Origin: an uncultured cyanobacterium
GTDB taxonomy: Bacteria > Cyanobacteriota > Cyanobacteriia > Thermostichales > Thermostichaceae
Assembly (NCBI GenBank): GCA_937944885.1
Contig: CALFBB010000013.1
Coordinates: 1-48,437, forward strand
DNA: 48,437 nucleotides
Direction: 5' to 3'
The notes beneath the pieces were generated by a model. That model saw nothing but the letters and a program-made list of their open reading frames with translations. It was not told the DNA's origin and did no database searches. This document shows positions 27,143 to 36,187 of the stretch, piece by piece; within the stretch, counting starts at the first letter, position 1; every line of letters starts with the position of its first letter. The position numbers were made by a program, and so were the translations under genes.

Positions 27143-28696
27143 GTGATCGAGGTTGAAGTCCATCAACAGTTGCGGCAACTGTTGCGGCAATCCCCAGAAG
27201 CCTCGTGGCCTCATCAACTGACGATGGCTCGCATGGTGGCACGGGGGTTGCGGCTAGGCCGTAGTGCCTTGATTCAGGTGCCTAGCGGCGGCCAACATCG
27301 TCTTAGCTACCTGCTCCCGGCTCTGATGTGGCCCACGGCCACGCTCCTTTGTGTCCCTGCTGCTGTGCAGGCTCAAATTCTCGGGGAAGAAATTCCTTGG
27401 CTACAACGGACTTTGCAACTGCACAAGCCGGTCTTGCAAAAAGATCGTTGGCCAGATGCCGATTTTCAAGGGTTGCTGTTGGTGGATCCTTTGGATTGGC
27501 TACGGGCACGCCTCTACCCCACCACTGCCGGTCGGGCTGCGGGTACAGAGGTGCCGACTGGGATCCCTCTGATTATCGATGGGGCAGAAGATCTAGAAGA
27601 TTGGGCCTACCAAGCCTTAACGCTGACCCTAGATGCAAACGATTGGCAACAACTGCGGCAAATCTTTCCTGCTCAGGCCGAACAGATTGCGCAGGCCCAG
27701 GTCAGCTTGGCGATACAGCTGTTGCGGCGACCGCTGTCCCGCTGTCTGTTGCAAGTAGACGAGTTGATCCATCTAGAGCCGGTGCTGTCTTGGGTGGCCC
27801 ATCACCCTGGTTGGTTACCGGATCCCTGGGCCCAGCTCCGTCAACGGATCCCCAACCCACCGGATCAACCCTGGCTCTGGTGGGCTGAGACGAATCGTGA
27901 GACCGGCAGTTTTACCCTTCACAACAGCCCAGCTGCACCTCAGCAATGGCTGGCCTCTATCTGGGCCACTCAGCCTGTGGTGATCATCGGGGAAGCTCTG
28001 GACTTGGATCGGCAGGCACAAACCTATCGGCAACGCCTGGGCTTGCCGGATCTGACGCCACTGCAATTCTCCTCTGGAGAAGGATGGTCGCGGTCTGGCG
28101 TGGCCGCTCCTAGGGTGGAGCTGGAATCTTGGCAAGGCTTTTCTCTCTACCTGCCACGCCTGCCCTTACCCAACAGCCCGCTCTTTCGACAGCACCTCCT
28201 GCAGGAGCTCAAGCACCTGCTTTCTCGGGTGAATGGGTTTGTGGTGGTGTTGGTTTCGGATCAGCCGCTCCAAGCCCAGGTAGGTGCAGCTTTGGCAGCA
28301 GAGTTTGGCTCGCGGGTACGGGTCAATGGGGCCTTACCTGGTAACCACAGCATTCTGGTGTGTGACTGGCACTACTGGCTGCAACACAAGGCCAGCCTCC
28401 CCTGCCCGGTTCTGTTGGCTGTGGCCACCTTACCATTTCCTTCTGTGGAAGATCCGCGCGTGGCAGGACGAGTACAGCACATGCAGCGTACCCGGCAGGA
28501 TTGGTTCCGCCAGTACCTTTTGCCGGTAGCTGCTGGCCAGTTACAACGGGCTGCTGCTCCTTTGCGTCAGAGCTCTGAATCAAGTTTGATGGCCATTTTG
28601 GATAGCCGCATTATTGCCCGCAGCTACGGCGCTGCTCTTTTAAGTGCTCTGGGGCCAAGTTTGCGGATTGAGCAGCGCAGTCGGTTGTTTGTCTAG
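27143..28696 (+). CDS. DinG/Rad3-like helicase with degenerate ATPase motifs
   Basis: A 517-residue protein with the layout of a superfamily 2 XPD/DinG helicase. The Walker A position reads PSGGQH (residues 47-52) instead of GxGKT/S, and motif II reads IIDGAEDLEDW (144-154) instead of a DEAH box. C-terminal VVLVSDQPLQAQVGAALA and ILDSRIIARSYGAALLSAL fit the second RecA domain and motif VI region (DxRxxxxxYG). The P-loop lysine and the DEAH Asp-Glu pair are missing, so ATP hydrolysis is unlikely. I believe similar degenerate proteins occur in other cyanobacteria, so this would be a conserved pseudoenzyme rather than local decay. The role is unknown; a DNA-binding adaptor is possible. Confidence 0.75.
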   Translation: MIEVEVHQQLRQLLRQSPEASWPHQLTMARMVARGLRLGRSALIQVPSGGQHRLSYLLPALMWPTATLLCVPAAVQAQILGEEIPWLQRTLQLHKPVLQKDRWPDADFQGLLLVDPLDWLRARLYPTTAGRAAGTEVPTGIPLIIDGAEDLEDWAYQALTLTLDANDWQQLRQIFPAQAEQIAQAQVSLAIQLLRRPLSRCLLQVDELIHLEPVLSWVAHHPGWLPDPWAQLRQRIPNPPDQPWLWWAETNRETGSFTLHNSPAAPQQWLASIWATQPVVIIGEALDLDRQAQTYRQRLGLPDLTPLQFSSGEGWSRSGVAAPRVELESWQGFSLYLPRLPLPNSPLFRQHLLQELKHLLSRVNGFVVVLVSDQPLQAQVGAALAAEFGSRVRVNGALPGNHSILVCDWHYWLQHKASLPCPVLLAVATLPFPSVEDPRVAGRVQHMQRTRQDWFRQYLLPVAAGQLQRAAAPLRQSSESSLMAILDSRIIARSYGAALLSALGPSLRIEQRSRLFV

Positions 28697-29010
28697 GAAT
28701 CCCGGTTTTGGCTGCCAGACTCTGCTGGGGTGACCAGTCCCGTTGCTAACCGCACCAGCAGTGTAGCGGCGGTGGCTCCTCTTCCCATGAGAATCTGCTG
28801 CTTCACAAGCTGAGTGTCCTTATCCTCTAAGCCTCCGCAGCTAGACAAGGATTGTCTAACTATCCTTTGTTAGGCAAGAAAAGTACAAAACTGATGTTTT
28901 CAGAGCACTCATGCAGGGATTTGGCAATCTCACCCTGTTCAGCAATCGCTGCCTTTTGCTGCTCCTCTCGGCCATCACCGCCCACTACTGTTGCCAGGGG
29001 TACCCATTAT
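28693..29010 (-). pseudogene. Possible decayed coding region between the helicase-like gene and hemL
   Basis: On the minus strand two protein-like stretches in different frames follow one another. The first, about 29008-28865, reads VPLATVVGGDGREEQQKAAI and on to ISFVLFLPNKG before a stop. The second, about 28858-28693, reads GLEDKDTQLVKQQILMGRG, then ATAATLLVRLATGLVTPAES, and ends at a TAG overlapping the helicase-like gene's stop. Neither has a credible start. The composition looks natural, so this is probably one old gene broken by a frameshift. I cannot name the family. Confidence 0.35.
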
Positions 29011-29021
29011 GATGGGGCAAA

Positions 29022-29104
29022 CTCTGGCCTACTGGCTTGCCCAGAGAGATCAGGTTCAAGGTAGCCGGAAGAGAAAGCCAGAGCCAGTTGCCCGGACGCC
29101 AGAG
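29022..29104. other. Inverted-repeat element in the hemL upstream region
   Basis: CTCTGGC (29022-29028) pairs with GCCAGAG (29098-29104), and just inside ACTGGC (29031-29036) pairs with GCCAGT (29083-29088). Together they form a two-part stem around a 46-base loop. The element ends about 100 bases before the hemL start. On the plus strand it would lie in a hemL leader. The remainder of the 28697-29207 gap holds only the coding relics described separately. Confidence 0.5.
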
Positions 29105-29207
29105 GTAAAAAGTTGCAGATTGTTAAAGGTTTCTCTCGCAAGGGACACAACCAACCGGCATGCTCTGTTGCCTGCTAGCCTGAATAATGCGTTGCATGGG
29201 ACCGGTT

Positions 29208-30518
29208 ATGACAAGCACCCTTCACCCCACCTCCTTTAACACCACCCGATCCAAGCAAATCTTTGCCCAGGCTAAAACCTTGATGCCGGGCGGGGTCAGT
29301 TCACCTGTGCGGGCCTTCAAGTCCGTAGGCGGGGAGCCGGTTGTTTTTGACCGTGTTTCAGGGGCCTATGCCTGGGATGTAGATGGCAATCGCTACATCG
29401 ACTACATCGGTAGCTGGGGGCCTGCTATTGTCGGCCATGCCCATCCGGAGGTAATTGAAGCACTCCAAAAAGCCCTGAGTAAGGGCACCAGTTTTGGCGC
29501 TCCCTGTGTTTTGGAAAATCAATTGGCGGAGCTGGTGATCGAGGCGGTACCCAGTGTAGAGATGGTGCGCTTTGTGAATTCGGGAACCGAAGCTTGTATG
29601 GCAGCGTTGCGCCTGATGCGGGCCTACACTGGACGGGAAAAGGTCATCAAGTTTGAAGGCTGCTACCACGGCCATGCGGATATGTTTTTGGTCAAGGCCG
29701 GATCCGGCGTCGCCACCTTGGGTCTGCCTGATTCTCCTGGGGTGCCCAAAGCAGTGACCAGTGCCACCCTCACCGCCCCCTACAATGACTTGGAAGCGGT
29801 TAAGGCTCTGTTTGAACAAAATCCCGACTCCATTGCCGGTGTGATTCTAGAGCCGGTGGTGGGCAATGCCGGGTTTATCCCGCCACAACCAGGCTTTCTG
29901 CAGGGGCTGCGAGAGCTAACCCAACAGTACGGAGCGCTGCTGGTGTTTGATGAGGTGATGACCGGATTTCGCATCAGCTATGGTGGCGTGCAGGCCAAGA
30001 TGGGGGTGATCCCGGATTTAACCACGCTGGGGAAAGTGATTGGCGGCGGCCTGCCGGTAGGGGCCTATGGCGGTCGGCGAGAGATCATGGAGTTGGTGGC
30101 TCCGGCAGGGCCGATGTACCAAGCAGGCACCCTGTCCGGTAATCCCTTGGCCATGACGGCAGGGATCCAAACGCTACAAATTCTGCGGCGTCCCGGCACC
30201 TACGAGTACCTGGAGCAAATTACCGAGAAGCTGGCCAATGGGCTAGTGCAGGTGGCCCAAGAAACCGGCCATGCTGTCTGTGGGGGCTACTTGCCAGGCA
30301 TGTTTGGTCTGTTTTTCACCGCCGGGCCGGTTCGCAACTATGAAGAGGCCAAAACCTCCGATCTGCAAAAGTTTGCTCGTTTCCATCGCGGCATGTTGGA
30401 GCAGGGGGTTTACCTGGCTCCCTCCCAATTCGAGGCAGGCTTTACCTCCCTAGCCCACACAGAGGCGGATGTGGAGCAGACCTTAGAAGCAGCACGGCAG
30501 GTGTTGCGTAGCCTGTAG
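29208..30518 (+). CDS. hemL: Glutamate-1-semialdehyde 2,1-aminomutase
   Basis: A PLP enzyme that makes 5-aminolevulinate from glutamate-1-semialdehyde, the entry to heme, chlorophyll and bilins. The 436-residue form starts [10 protein letters not shown]; the longest frame adds 7 residues. The PLP lysine is Lys276 in [27 protein letters not shown] and [19 protein letters not shown] are family signatures, and [18 protein letters not shown] follows. Length is normal. It stands alone, followed by a hairpin (CTCCTC, GGGTA loop, GAGGAG near 30551-30567) that may end the transcript. Confidence 0.96.
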   Translation: MTSTLHPTSFNTTRSKQIFAQAKTLMPGGVSSPVRAFKSVGGEPVVFDRVSGAYAWDVDGNRYIDYIGSWGPAIVGHAHPEVIEALQKALSKGTSFGAPCVLENQLAELVIEAVPSVEMVRFVNSGTEACMAALRLMRAYTGREKVIKFEGCYHGHADMFLVKAGSGVATLGLPDSPGVPKAVTSATLTAPYNDLEAVKALFEQNPDSIAGVILEPVVGNAGFIPPQPGFLQGLRELTQQYGALLVFDEVMTGFRISYGGVQAKMGVIPDLTTLGKVIGGGLPVGAYGGRREIMELVAPAGPMYQAGTLSGNPLAMTAGIQTLQILRRPGTYEYLEQITEKLANGLVQVAQETGHAVCGGYLPGMFGLFFTAGPVRNYEEAKTSDLQKFARFHRGMLEQGVYLAPSQFEAGFTSLAHTEADVEQTLEAARQVLRSL

Positions 30519-30519
30519 A

Positions 30520-30545
30520 CAGGATCTGTAAAACAGGATCTGTAA
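30520..30545. repeat. Short direct repeat after hemL
   Basis: Two copies of CAGGATCTGTAAAA-like sequence lie back to back just after the hemL stop, 14-15 bases apart. It is an imperfect local duplication with no visible function. Confidence 0.6.
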
Positions 30546-30612
30546 AAGATCTCCTCGGGTAGAGGAGCCGTAGGCCAATGTTAAAGGTTGGGGAGGGATC
30601 TGTAGGCTGGCT

Positions 30613-30618
30613 TACAAT
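30613..30618 (+). promoter_or_regulatory. Weak -10 box upstream of the P-type ATPase gene
   Basis: TACAAT lies 17 bases before the GTG/ATG start cluster. TTGGGG is 19 bases upstream of it, a poor -35. If used, the leader would be almost absent and the ATG at 30642 would be the likely start. Confidence 0.3.
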
Positions 30619-30635
30619 TTGGCAAGAACCCTTGA

Positions 30636-33461
30636 GTGGCCATGATGACCCCTACTGGATCCCCTAGTTCTTTTGAGTCGGCTTGGCATAGCCTCAGCGT
30701 GGCCGACACCGCCGAGAAGCTGAAAACCGATCCGGACCGAGGTCTTACCAGTCAACAGGTAGCCCAACGACAGCAGCAGTACGGCCCCAATGAGCTAATC
30801 AGCACCTCTGGTCGCAGCCGCTGGCGGGTGTTGCTGGATCAGTTCACCAACATTATGCTGCTGATGCTGATTGCAGTGGCAGCGGTTTCAGGGGTTTTGG
30901 CCCTAGAAGAAGGGGAATTTCCCAAAGATGCCCTGGCCATTTTGTTGATTGTTTGCTTAAACAGCGGCCTCGGTTACCTGCAGGAGAGTCGGGCCGAGAA
31001 AGCCCTGGCAGCCCTGAAAAAATTGGCTTCGCCCAGTGTGCGGGTGGAGCGAGATGGGCTGTGGCAAGAGATCTCCGCCAGCCAGTTGGTACCAGGGGAT
31101 CGGGTGCTCTTGGAGGCTGGCGTGCAAATCCCGGCGGATGGACGGTTGGCGGAAGCCGTCAATTTGCAGGTGCGGGAAGCAGCCTTGACCGGAGAAGCAG
31201 TGTCGGTGGTGAAGCAGGCAGATTGTGTGCTCCCACCGGACACCGAGCTGGGAGAACGGCGCAACATGGCCTTTATGGGTACGGAGGTGATGCAGGGGCG
31301 CGGTATCCTTCTGGTCACCAGCACCGGCATGAACACGGAGCTGGGTAAGGTGGCAGCGCTGCTGCAATCGGTGGAGACCGAACCCACACCCCTACAACGG
31401 CGCATGAACCACTTGGGGAATGTGCTGGTCTTCAGCTCCTTAGCCTTGGTGGCTGTAGTGGTGGGGGTAGGCCTGCTGCAGGCAGGGAATATGGCTCCTT
31501 TCACCTCACTGCTGGAGACTTCCCTCAGTATGGCGGTGGCAGTGGTACCGGAGGGGTTGCCGGCTGTTATCACCGTAACCCTGGCCATCGGCACCCAACG
31601 CATGGTGCGTCGCAATGCTTTAATCCGGCGCTTGCCGGCAGTGGAAACCCTGGGATCCGTAACCACCATCTGCTCCGACAAAACCGGTACCCTCACGGAA
31701 AACAAGATGGTGGTAACCGATGTGGTTACCGCTTCCCATCACTATTCCCTGACCGGCACGGGCTATATCCCGAAAGGCTCCTTCTATTGTGCAGGCAAGC
31801 CAATTGATCCCCAGGAATGCCCGGATTTGTTGGCGGTGTTGCGGGCTGTTGTCTTCTGTAATGATGCGCTGTTGCAGACTAAGACTCCGCCGGCAACTGG
31901 AGTGCGCAACCCCCGCTCTGCAGTGTCCTCCTCAAGTAGCCCCACCTGGTCGATCTTGGGGGATCCGACGGAAGCAGCTCTACTGGTGGCAGCGGCCAAG
32001 GCCAACCTGCACAAAGCCTCTCTACAGGCACAATACCCACGGGTGCAGGAGTTGCCTTTTAGCTCCGAACGCAAACGCATGAGTGTGGTCATTCAGGAGC
32101 ATGGCAGCTACCGCGTTTACATGAAGGGATCCCCGGAACTGGTGCTGGAGCAGTGTGATCGCATCCAGAATGCCGAAGGGTGGCAGCCGCTTTCGGAATC
32201 GCTGCGCCAAACCATCCTCCAGACCAATAACAAAATGGCCGGCCAGGGCACACGGGTTTTGGGGGTGGCCACCCTGGCGTTGGAACGGATCCCTGAAAAT
32301 CTAGAAGCAGTAGAGCAAAACCTGATCTGGCTGGGGTTGGTGGGTATGCATGATGCCCCCCGACCGGAGGCACGAGAAGCGGTGGCCCGCTGTCATCAAG
32401 CTGGGATCCGCACCCTGATGATCACCGGTGATCACCAACTGACGGCCCTAGCCATTGCCCGTGACCTGGGTATTATCGATTCCGAAGGACGGGCTGTAGA
32501 TGGGCGCGCCCTCTCCCGCATGAGTGCCGATGAACTGCTAGAAACTGTCCGAACCGTGAATGTGTATGCCCGTGTTGCCCCTGAACACAAGCTACACATC
32601 GTACAAGCTCTGCAAAAACAACAGCAATTTGTGGCCATGACCGGTGATGGCGTTAACGATGCTCCGGCTCTACGCCAGGCGGATATCGGCATTGCTATGG
32701 GCATTACGGGTACCGACGTCAGCAAAGAGGCTAGCGATATGATCCTGTTGGATGACAATTTCGCTACCATTGTTGCTGCCATTGAGGAGGGACGAGTTGT
32801 CTATTGCAACATCCGCCGCTTTGTGAAATATATTCTGGGCAGCAACATTGGCGAGGTGCTGACGGTAGCGGCGGCTCCTATTGTTGGACTGGGAGATGTG
32901 CCCCTCACCCCCCTGCAGATTCTCTGGATGAACCTGGTGACCGATGGTTTACCTGCTTTGGCTTTGGCCATGGAACCGGCCGAGCCGGGGGTGATGGAAA
33001 GGCCGCCCTTTAACCCCAAAGAGAGCATTTTCGCTCAGGGGCTGGGGGCTTACATGCTGCGCATTGGTGTTTTCTTTGCCATGACCACGATCATCATGAT
33101 GTTGATTGTGGAGAGCTACACCCCCCATTGGCGCACGATGGTATTTACGACCTTGTGTATTGCCCAAATGGGTCATGCCGTAGCGGTGCGATCCAATAAC
33201 AAATTGATTGCTGAAACCAACCCTCTCTCCAATCCTTATTTGTTTTGGGCAGTTTTGGCCACGCTGCTGCTGCAATTTGCTCTCCTCTATGTGCCTTTCC
33301 TGCGCAATTTCTTTGGCACTGAAGCCTTGACCAGCGGCGAGCTTTGGATCTGCATGGGTTTTAGCAGTTTGATTATGGTTTGGGTAGAACTGGAAAAGCT
33401 TTATTCCCGTTGGATCAAAGGATCCAAGCCCTTGCCTTCTCAGCCTCTACCTACACCTTAG
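30636..33461 (+). CDS. P2A-type cation (Ca2+) transporting ATPase, PacL-like
   Basis: A 941-residue P-type pump. Cation-ATPase N-terminal, A, P and N domains are all present: [11 protein letters not shown] (A domain, TGEA in place of TGES), the phosphorylation motif CSDKTGTLT with Asp348, and [20 protein letters not shown] in the hinge. The ion sites look calcium-like: [15 protein letters not shown] in M4, [13 protein letters not shown] in M5 and [13 protein letters not shown] in M6. About ten membrane helices are expected. The start is unclear among GTG 30636, ATG 30642 and ATG 30645. The gene stands alone. Substrate Ca2+ is inferred from the M4-M6 residues; Mn2+ is possible. Confidence 0.92.
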   Translation: MAMMTPTGSPSSFESAWHSLSVADTAEKLKTDPDRGLTSQQVAQRQQQYGPNELISTSGRSRWRVLLDQFTNIMLLMLIAVAAVSGVLALEEGEFPKDALAILLIVCLNSGLGYLQESRAEKALAALKKLASPSVRVERDGLWQEISASQLVPGDRVLLEAGVQIPADGRLAEAVNLQVREAALTGEAVSVVKQADCVLPPDTELGERRNMAFMGTEVMQGRGILLVTSTGMNTELGKVAALLQSVETEPTPLQRRMNHLGNVLVFSSLALVAVVVGVGLLQAGNMAPFTSLLETSLSMAVAVVPEGLPAVITVTLAIGTQRMVRRNALIRRLPAVETLGSVTTICSDKTGTLTENKMVVTDVVTASHHYSLTGTGYIPKGSFYCAGKPIDPQECPDLLAVLRAVVFCNDALLQTKTPPATGVRNPRSAVSSSSSPTWSILGDPTEAALLVAAAKANLHKASLQAQYPRVQELPFSSERKRMSVVIQEHGSYRVYMKGSPELVLEQCDRIQNAEGWQPLSESLRQTILQTNNKMAGQGTRVLGVATLALERIPENLEAVEQNLIWLGLVGMHDAPRPEAREAVARCHQAGIRTLMITGDHQLTALAIARDLGIIDSEGRAVDGRALSRMSADELLETVRTVNVYARVAPEHKLHIVQALQKQQQFVAMTGDGVNDAPALRQADIGIAMGITGTDVSKEASDMILLDDNFATIVAAIEEGRVVYCNIRRFVKYILGSNIGEVLTVAAAPIVGLGDVPLTPLQILWMNLVTDGLPALALAMEPAEPGVMERPPFNPKESIFAQGLGAYMLRIGVFFAMTTIIMMLIVESYTPHWRTMVFTTLCIAQMGHAVAVRSNNKLIAETNPLSNPYLFWAVLATLLLQFALLYVPFLRNFFGTEALTSGELWICMGFSSLIMVWVELEKLYSRWIKGSKPLPSQPLPTP

Positions 33462-33647
33462 TCTGGATCCCTAACTTGAAGGAAGTTTGTTGGTATCCGT
33501 AAACAACACTCCCCAAAGGAGTAACTCGTTAACACAGAAAGATCCAATTAGGGAATACCGAGGCTATCTCCGTACAGCAACCTAGGTTATTGAATCATAA
33601 GAGCTACCGGTATTTGTGTAGCTTCAGGCAATGAAAGCACAGATGAC

Positions 33648-33794
33648 TTAAGAATTAGGTTTCTCACTCCTCTTTGAGGGCATGACTGAATCACCTGTAT
33701 AGGTGGTCTCGAGGGCAACCAACAGCAGCGCCATCACCGCCACCGTCAAGGCTAAACAGAGATTTCCCCCCTCTTGCCAAGTGGGCCACCTCAA
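33648..33794 (-). CDS. Possible small single-span membrane protein
   Basis: A 48-codon frame from a TTG start. It has one strongly hydrophobic stretch (LCLALTVAVMALLLVALE) followed by a polar, basic tail (MPSKRSEKPNS). The TTG overlaps the TGA of the upstream FAD-domain relic by a few bases, a pattern of translational coupling. There is no family match and no strong ribosome-binding site. It could be chance. The sequence 33462-33647 before it holds nothing I recognise. Confidence 0.25.
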   Translation of the reverse strand: MRWPTWQEGGNLCLALTVAVMALLLVALETTYTGDSVMPSKRSEKPNS

Positions 33795-34021
33795 AAGAGG
33801 TTAGAGATCCCGTCACACAAAGCGCGGATCCCCGGCCAATCCTGGCGGAGTAGCCGTGCAAAGGTACAGGTTGCGCCGATTCTCAGAGCCTGCTCAGAGC
33901 TTGGCAGCTCATTCCACCCCAAATCCTGCAAATCCACCAGAGCTGCGGTTGGGGTTGTGAAAACAGCCAGGTTACTCCTGCCAACCGGTTCCAGCGCCGT
34001 TGATTGCTCCCATTCTGCCAA
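33791..34021 (-). pseudogene. Fragment resembling the FAD domain of molybdopterin dehydrogenases
   Basis: A 76-codon frame directly after the DUF1818 stop and in the same reading frame. It reads ALVDLQDLGWNELPSSEQAL followed by RIGATCTFARLLRQDWPGIR. This resembles the strand-turn-strand part of the FAD-binding domain of xanthine/CO dehydrogenase medium subunits (LVDL..L..I......LRIGA..T...L). The flavin-binding AGGTD loop that should lie upstream is missing and the frame ends early. I read it as a gene relic, with moderate doubt. Confidence 0.4.
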
Positions 34022-34027
34022 CGCTGG

Positions 34028-34402
34028 TTAGCTCTGCTGTTGCTCCTGCCAGTGAGCCAGGGCCTGGCACAATTCGGGAACAATCTGGGCAGACCAAAAG
34101 CCTTCGCCACGCCGCCCTTGATGGAGCTGAATATAAAGACTCCAGGCAGTACTATTGCCGGTGGCAATCAAGGTCAACAGCGGCAAAGACCGTTCTAGAG
34201 TGACATTTTCCTCTGCCATCAGCTGGGAGGCCATCGCTGCCATATCCTGCTGCAACTGCTGTACCCCCTGCACAAAAGTTTGCCATTCCTCGCGGGTCAG
34301 CTCCAGGGCCCAGGTTTCTCCTCCCACCAAAGCCACAAAATGTTGTCCAGTGGGATCCCAGCCCAGTCGCCAACCGGATCCCTTGCGGAGCAGGCGAGCC
34401 AT
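34028..34402 (-). CDS. DUF1818 family protein
   Basis: About 124 residues from MARLLRKGSGWRLGWDP, which is the standard family N-terminus; the longest frame starts 51 bases upstream. GGETWALELTREEWQTF, the helical middle (QLQQDMAAMASQLMAEE) and GRRGEGFWSAQIVPELCQAL match this cyanobacterial and plant family of unknown function. Soluble, no catalytic motif known. It is divergent from the SpoIID-domain gene. Confidence 0.85.
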   Translation of the reverse strand: MARLLRKGSGWRLGWDPTGQHFVALVGGETWALELTREEWQTFVQGVQQLQQDMAAMASQLMAEENVTLERSLPLLTLIATGNSTAWSLYIQLHQGRRGEGFWSAQIVPELCQALAHWQEQQQS

Positions 34403-34519
34403 ACTCTGGGATCCCTGGCCGCCGCTGTGAACATCAAGGGGAAAAGCATCCATACCTGCAGGTCAGCCGAAAGGGATACAAGTAAAATCAACTAGGTGTG
34501 TTGTCAGGATAAAGCAGCT

Positions 34520-36178
34520 ATGCTCGGTTACAAGCCTCTTACTGCAAAGGCCCGTCAGGTTGTCCAGAGTACGGTCATTTCCAGCCTAGGTTTGCTGCTG
34601 GCGGCCTTTGGAGCAGGGGATCCCTGGAATCCTCTCGAGGAACAAGCTGCAGCAACGGTGGCCACCCCTCACAACCCGATCCTACACGTGGGCATTTGGC
34701 AACGGTTTGGCCACTCCCGGACAGACCAGGTAGAGTTGGCGGCCCCGGCAGGTTCCATGCTGACTTTGCAGTTCCAACAGGCGGATGGTACTTGGCACAG
34801 CCAGCGCACTTCCCAAGTGACAATTGGTATTGTCAATCGCGCCCTCACCCACCCCGAAACCATCCACCGCCTGATCTTGAGTAGCCACAAAAGTTTTGAG
34901 AGCGCCGAGGCCAATGCCAACCAATGGCAATCTTTGGGCATCAACACCGAAATCGCTCAACCGGAAGAATGGCAAGTATGGACCCACCGCACCTATACCC
35001 CTCAACAACTGACACAAATCCATCTCTATGCCCAAGAAGCAGGGATCCCGAATGTGCGAGCGGTGGTAGAAGAGCGGCGGGAGCGAGCCGAACTCAGCTG
35101 GGTTCACGACCATTTCCGCTACCATCGCACCCGCCTAAGGGTGACTTCCGATGCCGGCTATCTACGGGTAAATGACCGCTACTATGCCGGATCCCTGACA
35201 ATTCAGCCCAATGCCTACGGCAGCTATACAGTGGTCAATGCCGTACCGTTAGAAACCTATCTGCGCGGGGTGGTTCCCCACGAGGTGGGGCCAGGAGCTC
35301 CCTTTGCCGCGATGGCCGCCCAGGCTATTTTGGCCCGCACCTATGCCCTGAAGAATTTACACCGCTTTCAGATCGATGACTATCAGATCTGCGCCAACAC
35401 CCACTGCCAGGTGTATCGGGGCTTAACCGGAACCAACCCGCGCGCCGATGAAGCGATTCGACAAACCCGTGGTCAGGTTCTCACCTACAATGGCGAGCTG
35501 GTGGATGCCGTCTACTCCTCCACCAATGGGGGGGTCTCTGCCGCTTTTGAGGATGTCTGGGATGGGGATCCGCGTCCCTACCTACGCGTGCAAGTGGATG
35601 TTGCCCATCAACCGGGTCAGTCCTTAGATTTGCGGGAGGAGAGCAGCTTTCAAGCTTTCCTGGCCCAGCGGCAAGGCTTTAATGAAGTAGGGGTATCCCG
35701 CCTGTTCCGTTGGGAACTAGCTCAGTCCTTAGACGAGCTCAATGCCCAGCTGCGGGCCGGCCAAGAGTATCTTGGGATCCCGATGCCTGAATGGACAGGC
35801 ATTGGGGGTATGCGCGTTCTGGAGCGCTCCGCCAGTGGCCGGGTACAAGCCCTGCAGTTGGATCTAGAAACGGCAGCAGGGCCTCACTCGATTACTCTAC
35901 ACAAGGATCAAGTGCGCCTGGCTTTCCCGCGCCTCTATAGCACTATGTTTCGGGTAGAACCTTGGCAGCAAGGGGAGCAGTTGATGGGTTACCGATTTAT
36001 CGGCGGTGGATTTGGTCATGGAGTTGGCCTCAGTCAGTACGGCTCCTACACCTTGGCCCGGCAGGGATTTAGCCCGGCGCAAATCCTGAATTTTTATTTC
36101 CCCGGCACCACCTTGGCTTCCTTGGAATCCCTGTCGTTGCCATTGCCGGCTGCCTCCGTTGCTCACTCTGGCGATTGA
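34520..36178 (+). CDS. SpoIID/LytB-domain protein, probably a secreted peptidoglycan glycosidase or activator
   Basis: About 552 residues from the ATG I prefer; the longest frame begins 24 bases upstream at a GTG. An N-terminal hydrophobic stretch (VISSLGLLLAAFGAG) suggests export. The SpoIID/LytB domain includes AVPLETYLRGVVPHEV with the key glutamate after PHE, AQAILARTYALKN, and C-terminal GGGFGHGVGLSQYGSYTLARQ and FYFPGTTL. In spore formers SpoIID is a lytic transglycosylase; cyanobacteria do not sporulate but carry this family, so a cell-wall remodelling role is likely. Era follows after 9 bases, suggesting an operon. Confidence 0.9.
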   Translation: MLGYKPLTAKARQVVQSTVISSLGLLLAAFGAGDPWNPLEEQAAATVATPHNPILHVGIWQRFGHSRTDQVELAAPAGSMLTLQFQQADGTWHSQRTSQVTIGIVNRALTHPETIHRLILSSHKSFESAEANANQWQSLGINTEIAQPEEWQVWTHRTYTPQQLTQIHLYAQEAGIPNVRAVVEERRERAELSWVHDHFRYHRTRLRVTSDAGYLRVNDRYYAGSLTIQPNAYGSYTVVNAVPLETYLRGVVPHEVGPGAPFAAMAAQAILARTYALKNLHRFQIDDYQICANTHCQVYRGLTGTNPRADEAIRQTRGQVLTYNGELVDAVYSSTNGGVSAAFEDVWDGDPRPYLRVQVDVAHQPGQSLDLREESSFQAFLAQRQGFNEVGVSRLFRWELAQSLDELNAQLRAGQEYLGIPMPEWTGIGGMRVLERSASGRVQALQLDLETAAGPHSITLHKDQVRLAFPRLYSTMFRVEPWQQGEQLMGYRFIGGGFGHGVGLSQYGSYTLARQGFSPAQILNFYFPGTTLASLESLSLPLPAASVAHSGD

Positions 36179-36187
36179 GGGGTAGCT

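Noticed and set aside
27328-27888. 186-codon frame on the plus strand inside the helicase-like gene.
   Set aside because: Out-of-frame shadow with biased composition (Gly, Arg, Ala, Cys-rich) and no start signal; the 517-residue frame is the real gene.
29048-29090. Minus strand contains GAACCTGATC next to GGGCAAGCCAG, similar to the 3' half of a TPP riboswitch.
   Set aside because: The required CUGAGA segment and the matching 5' half are missing, the GAUCUGG step is interrupted by extra bases, and no thiamine gene lies downstream on that strand.
30974-31705. 243-codon open frame on the minus strand inside the P-type ATPase gene.
   Set aside because: It mirrors the codon pattern of the real gene, is rich in Ser/Arg/Thr as expected of a shadow frame, and matches no protein family.
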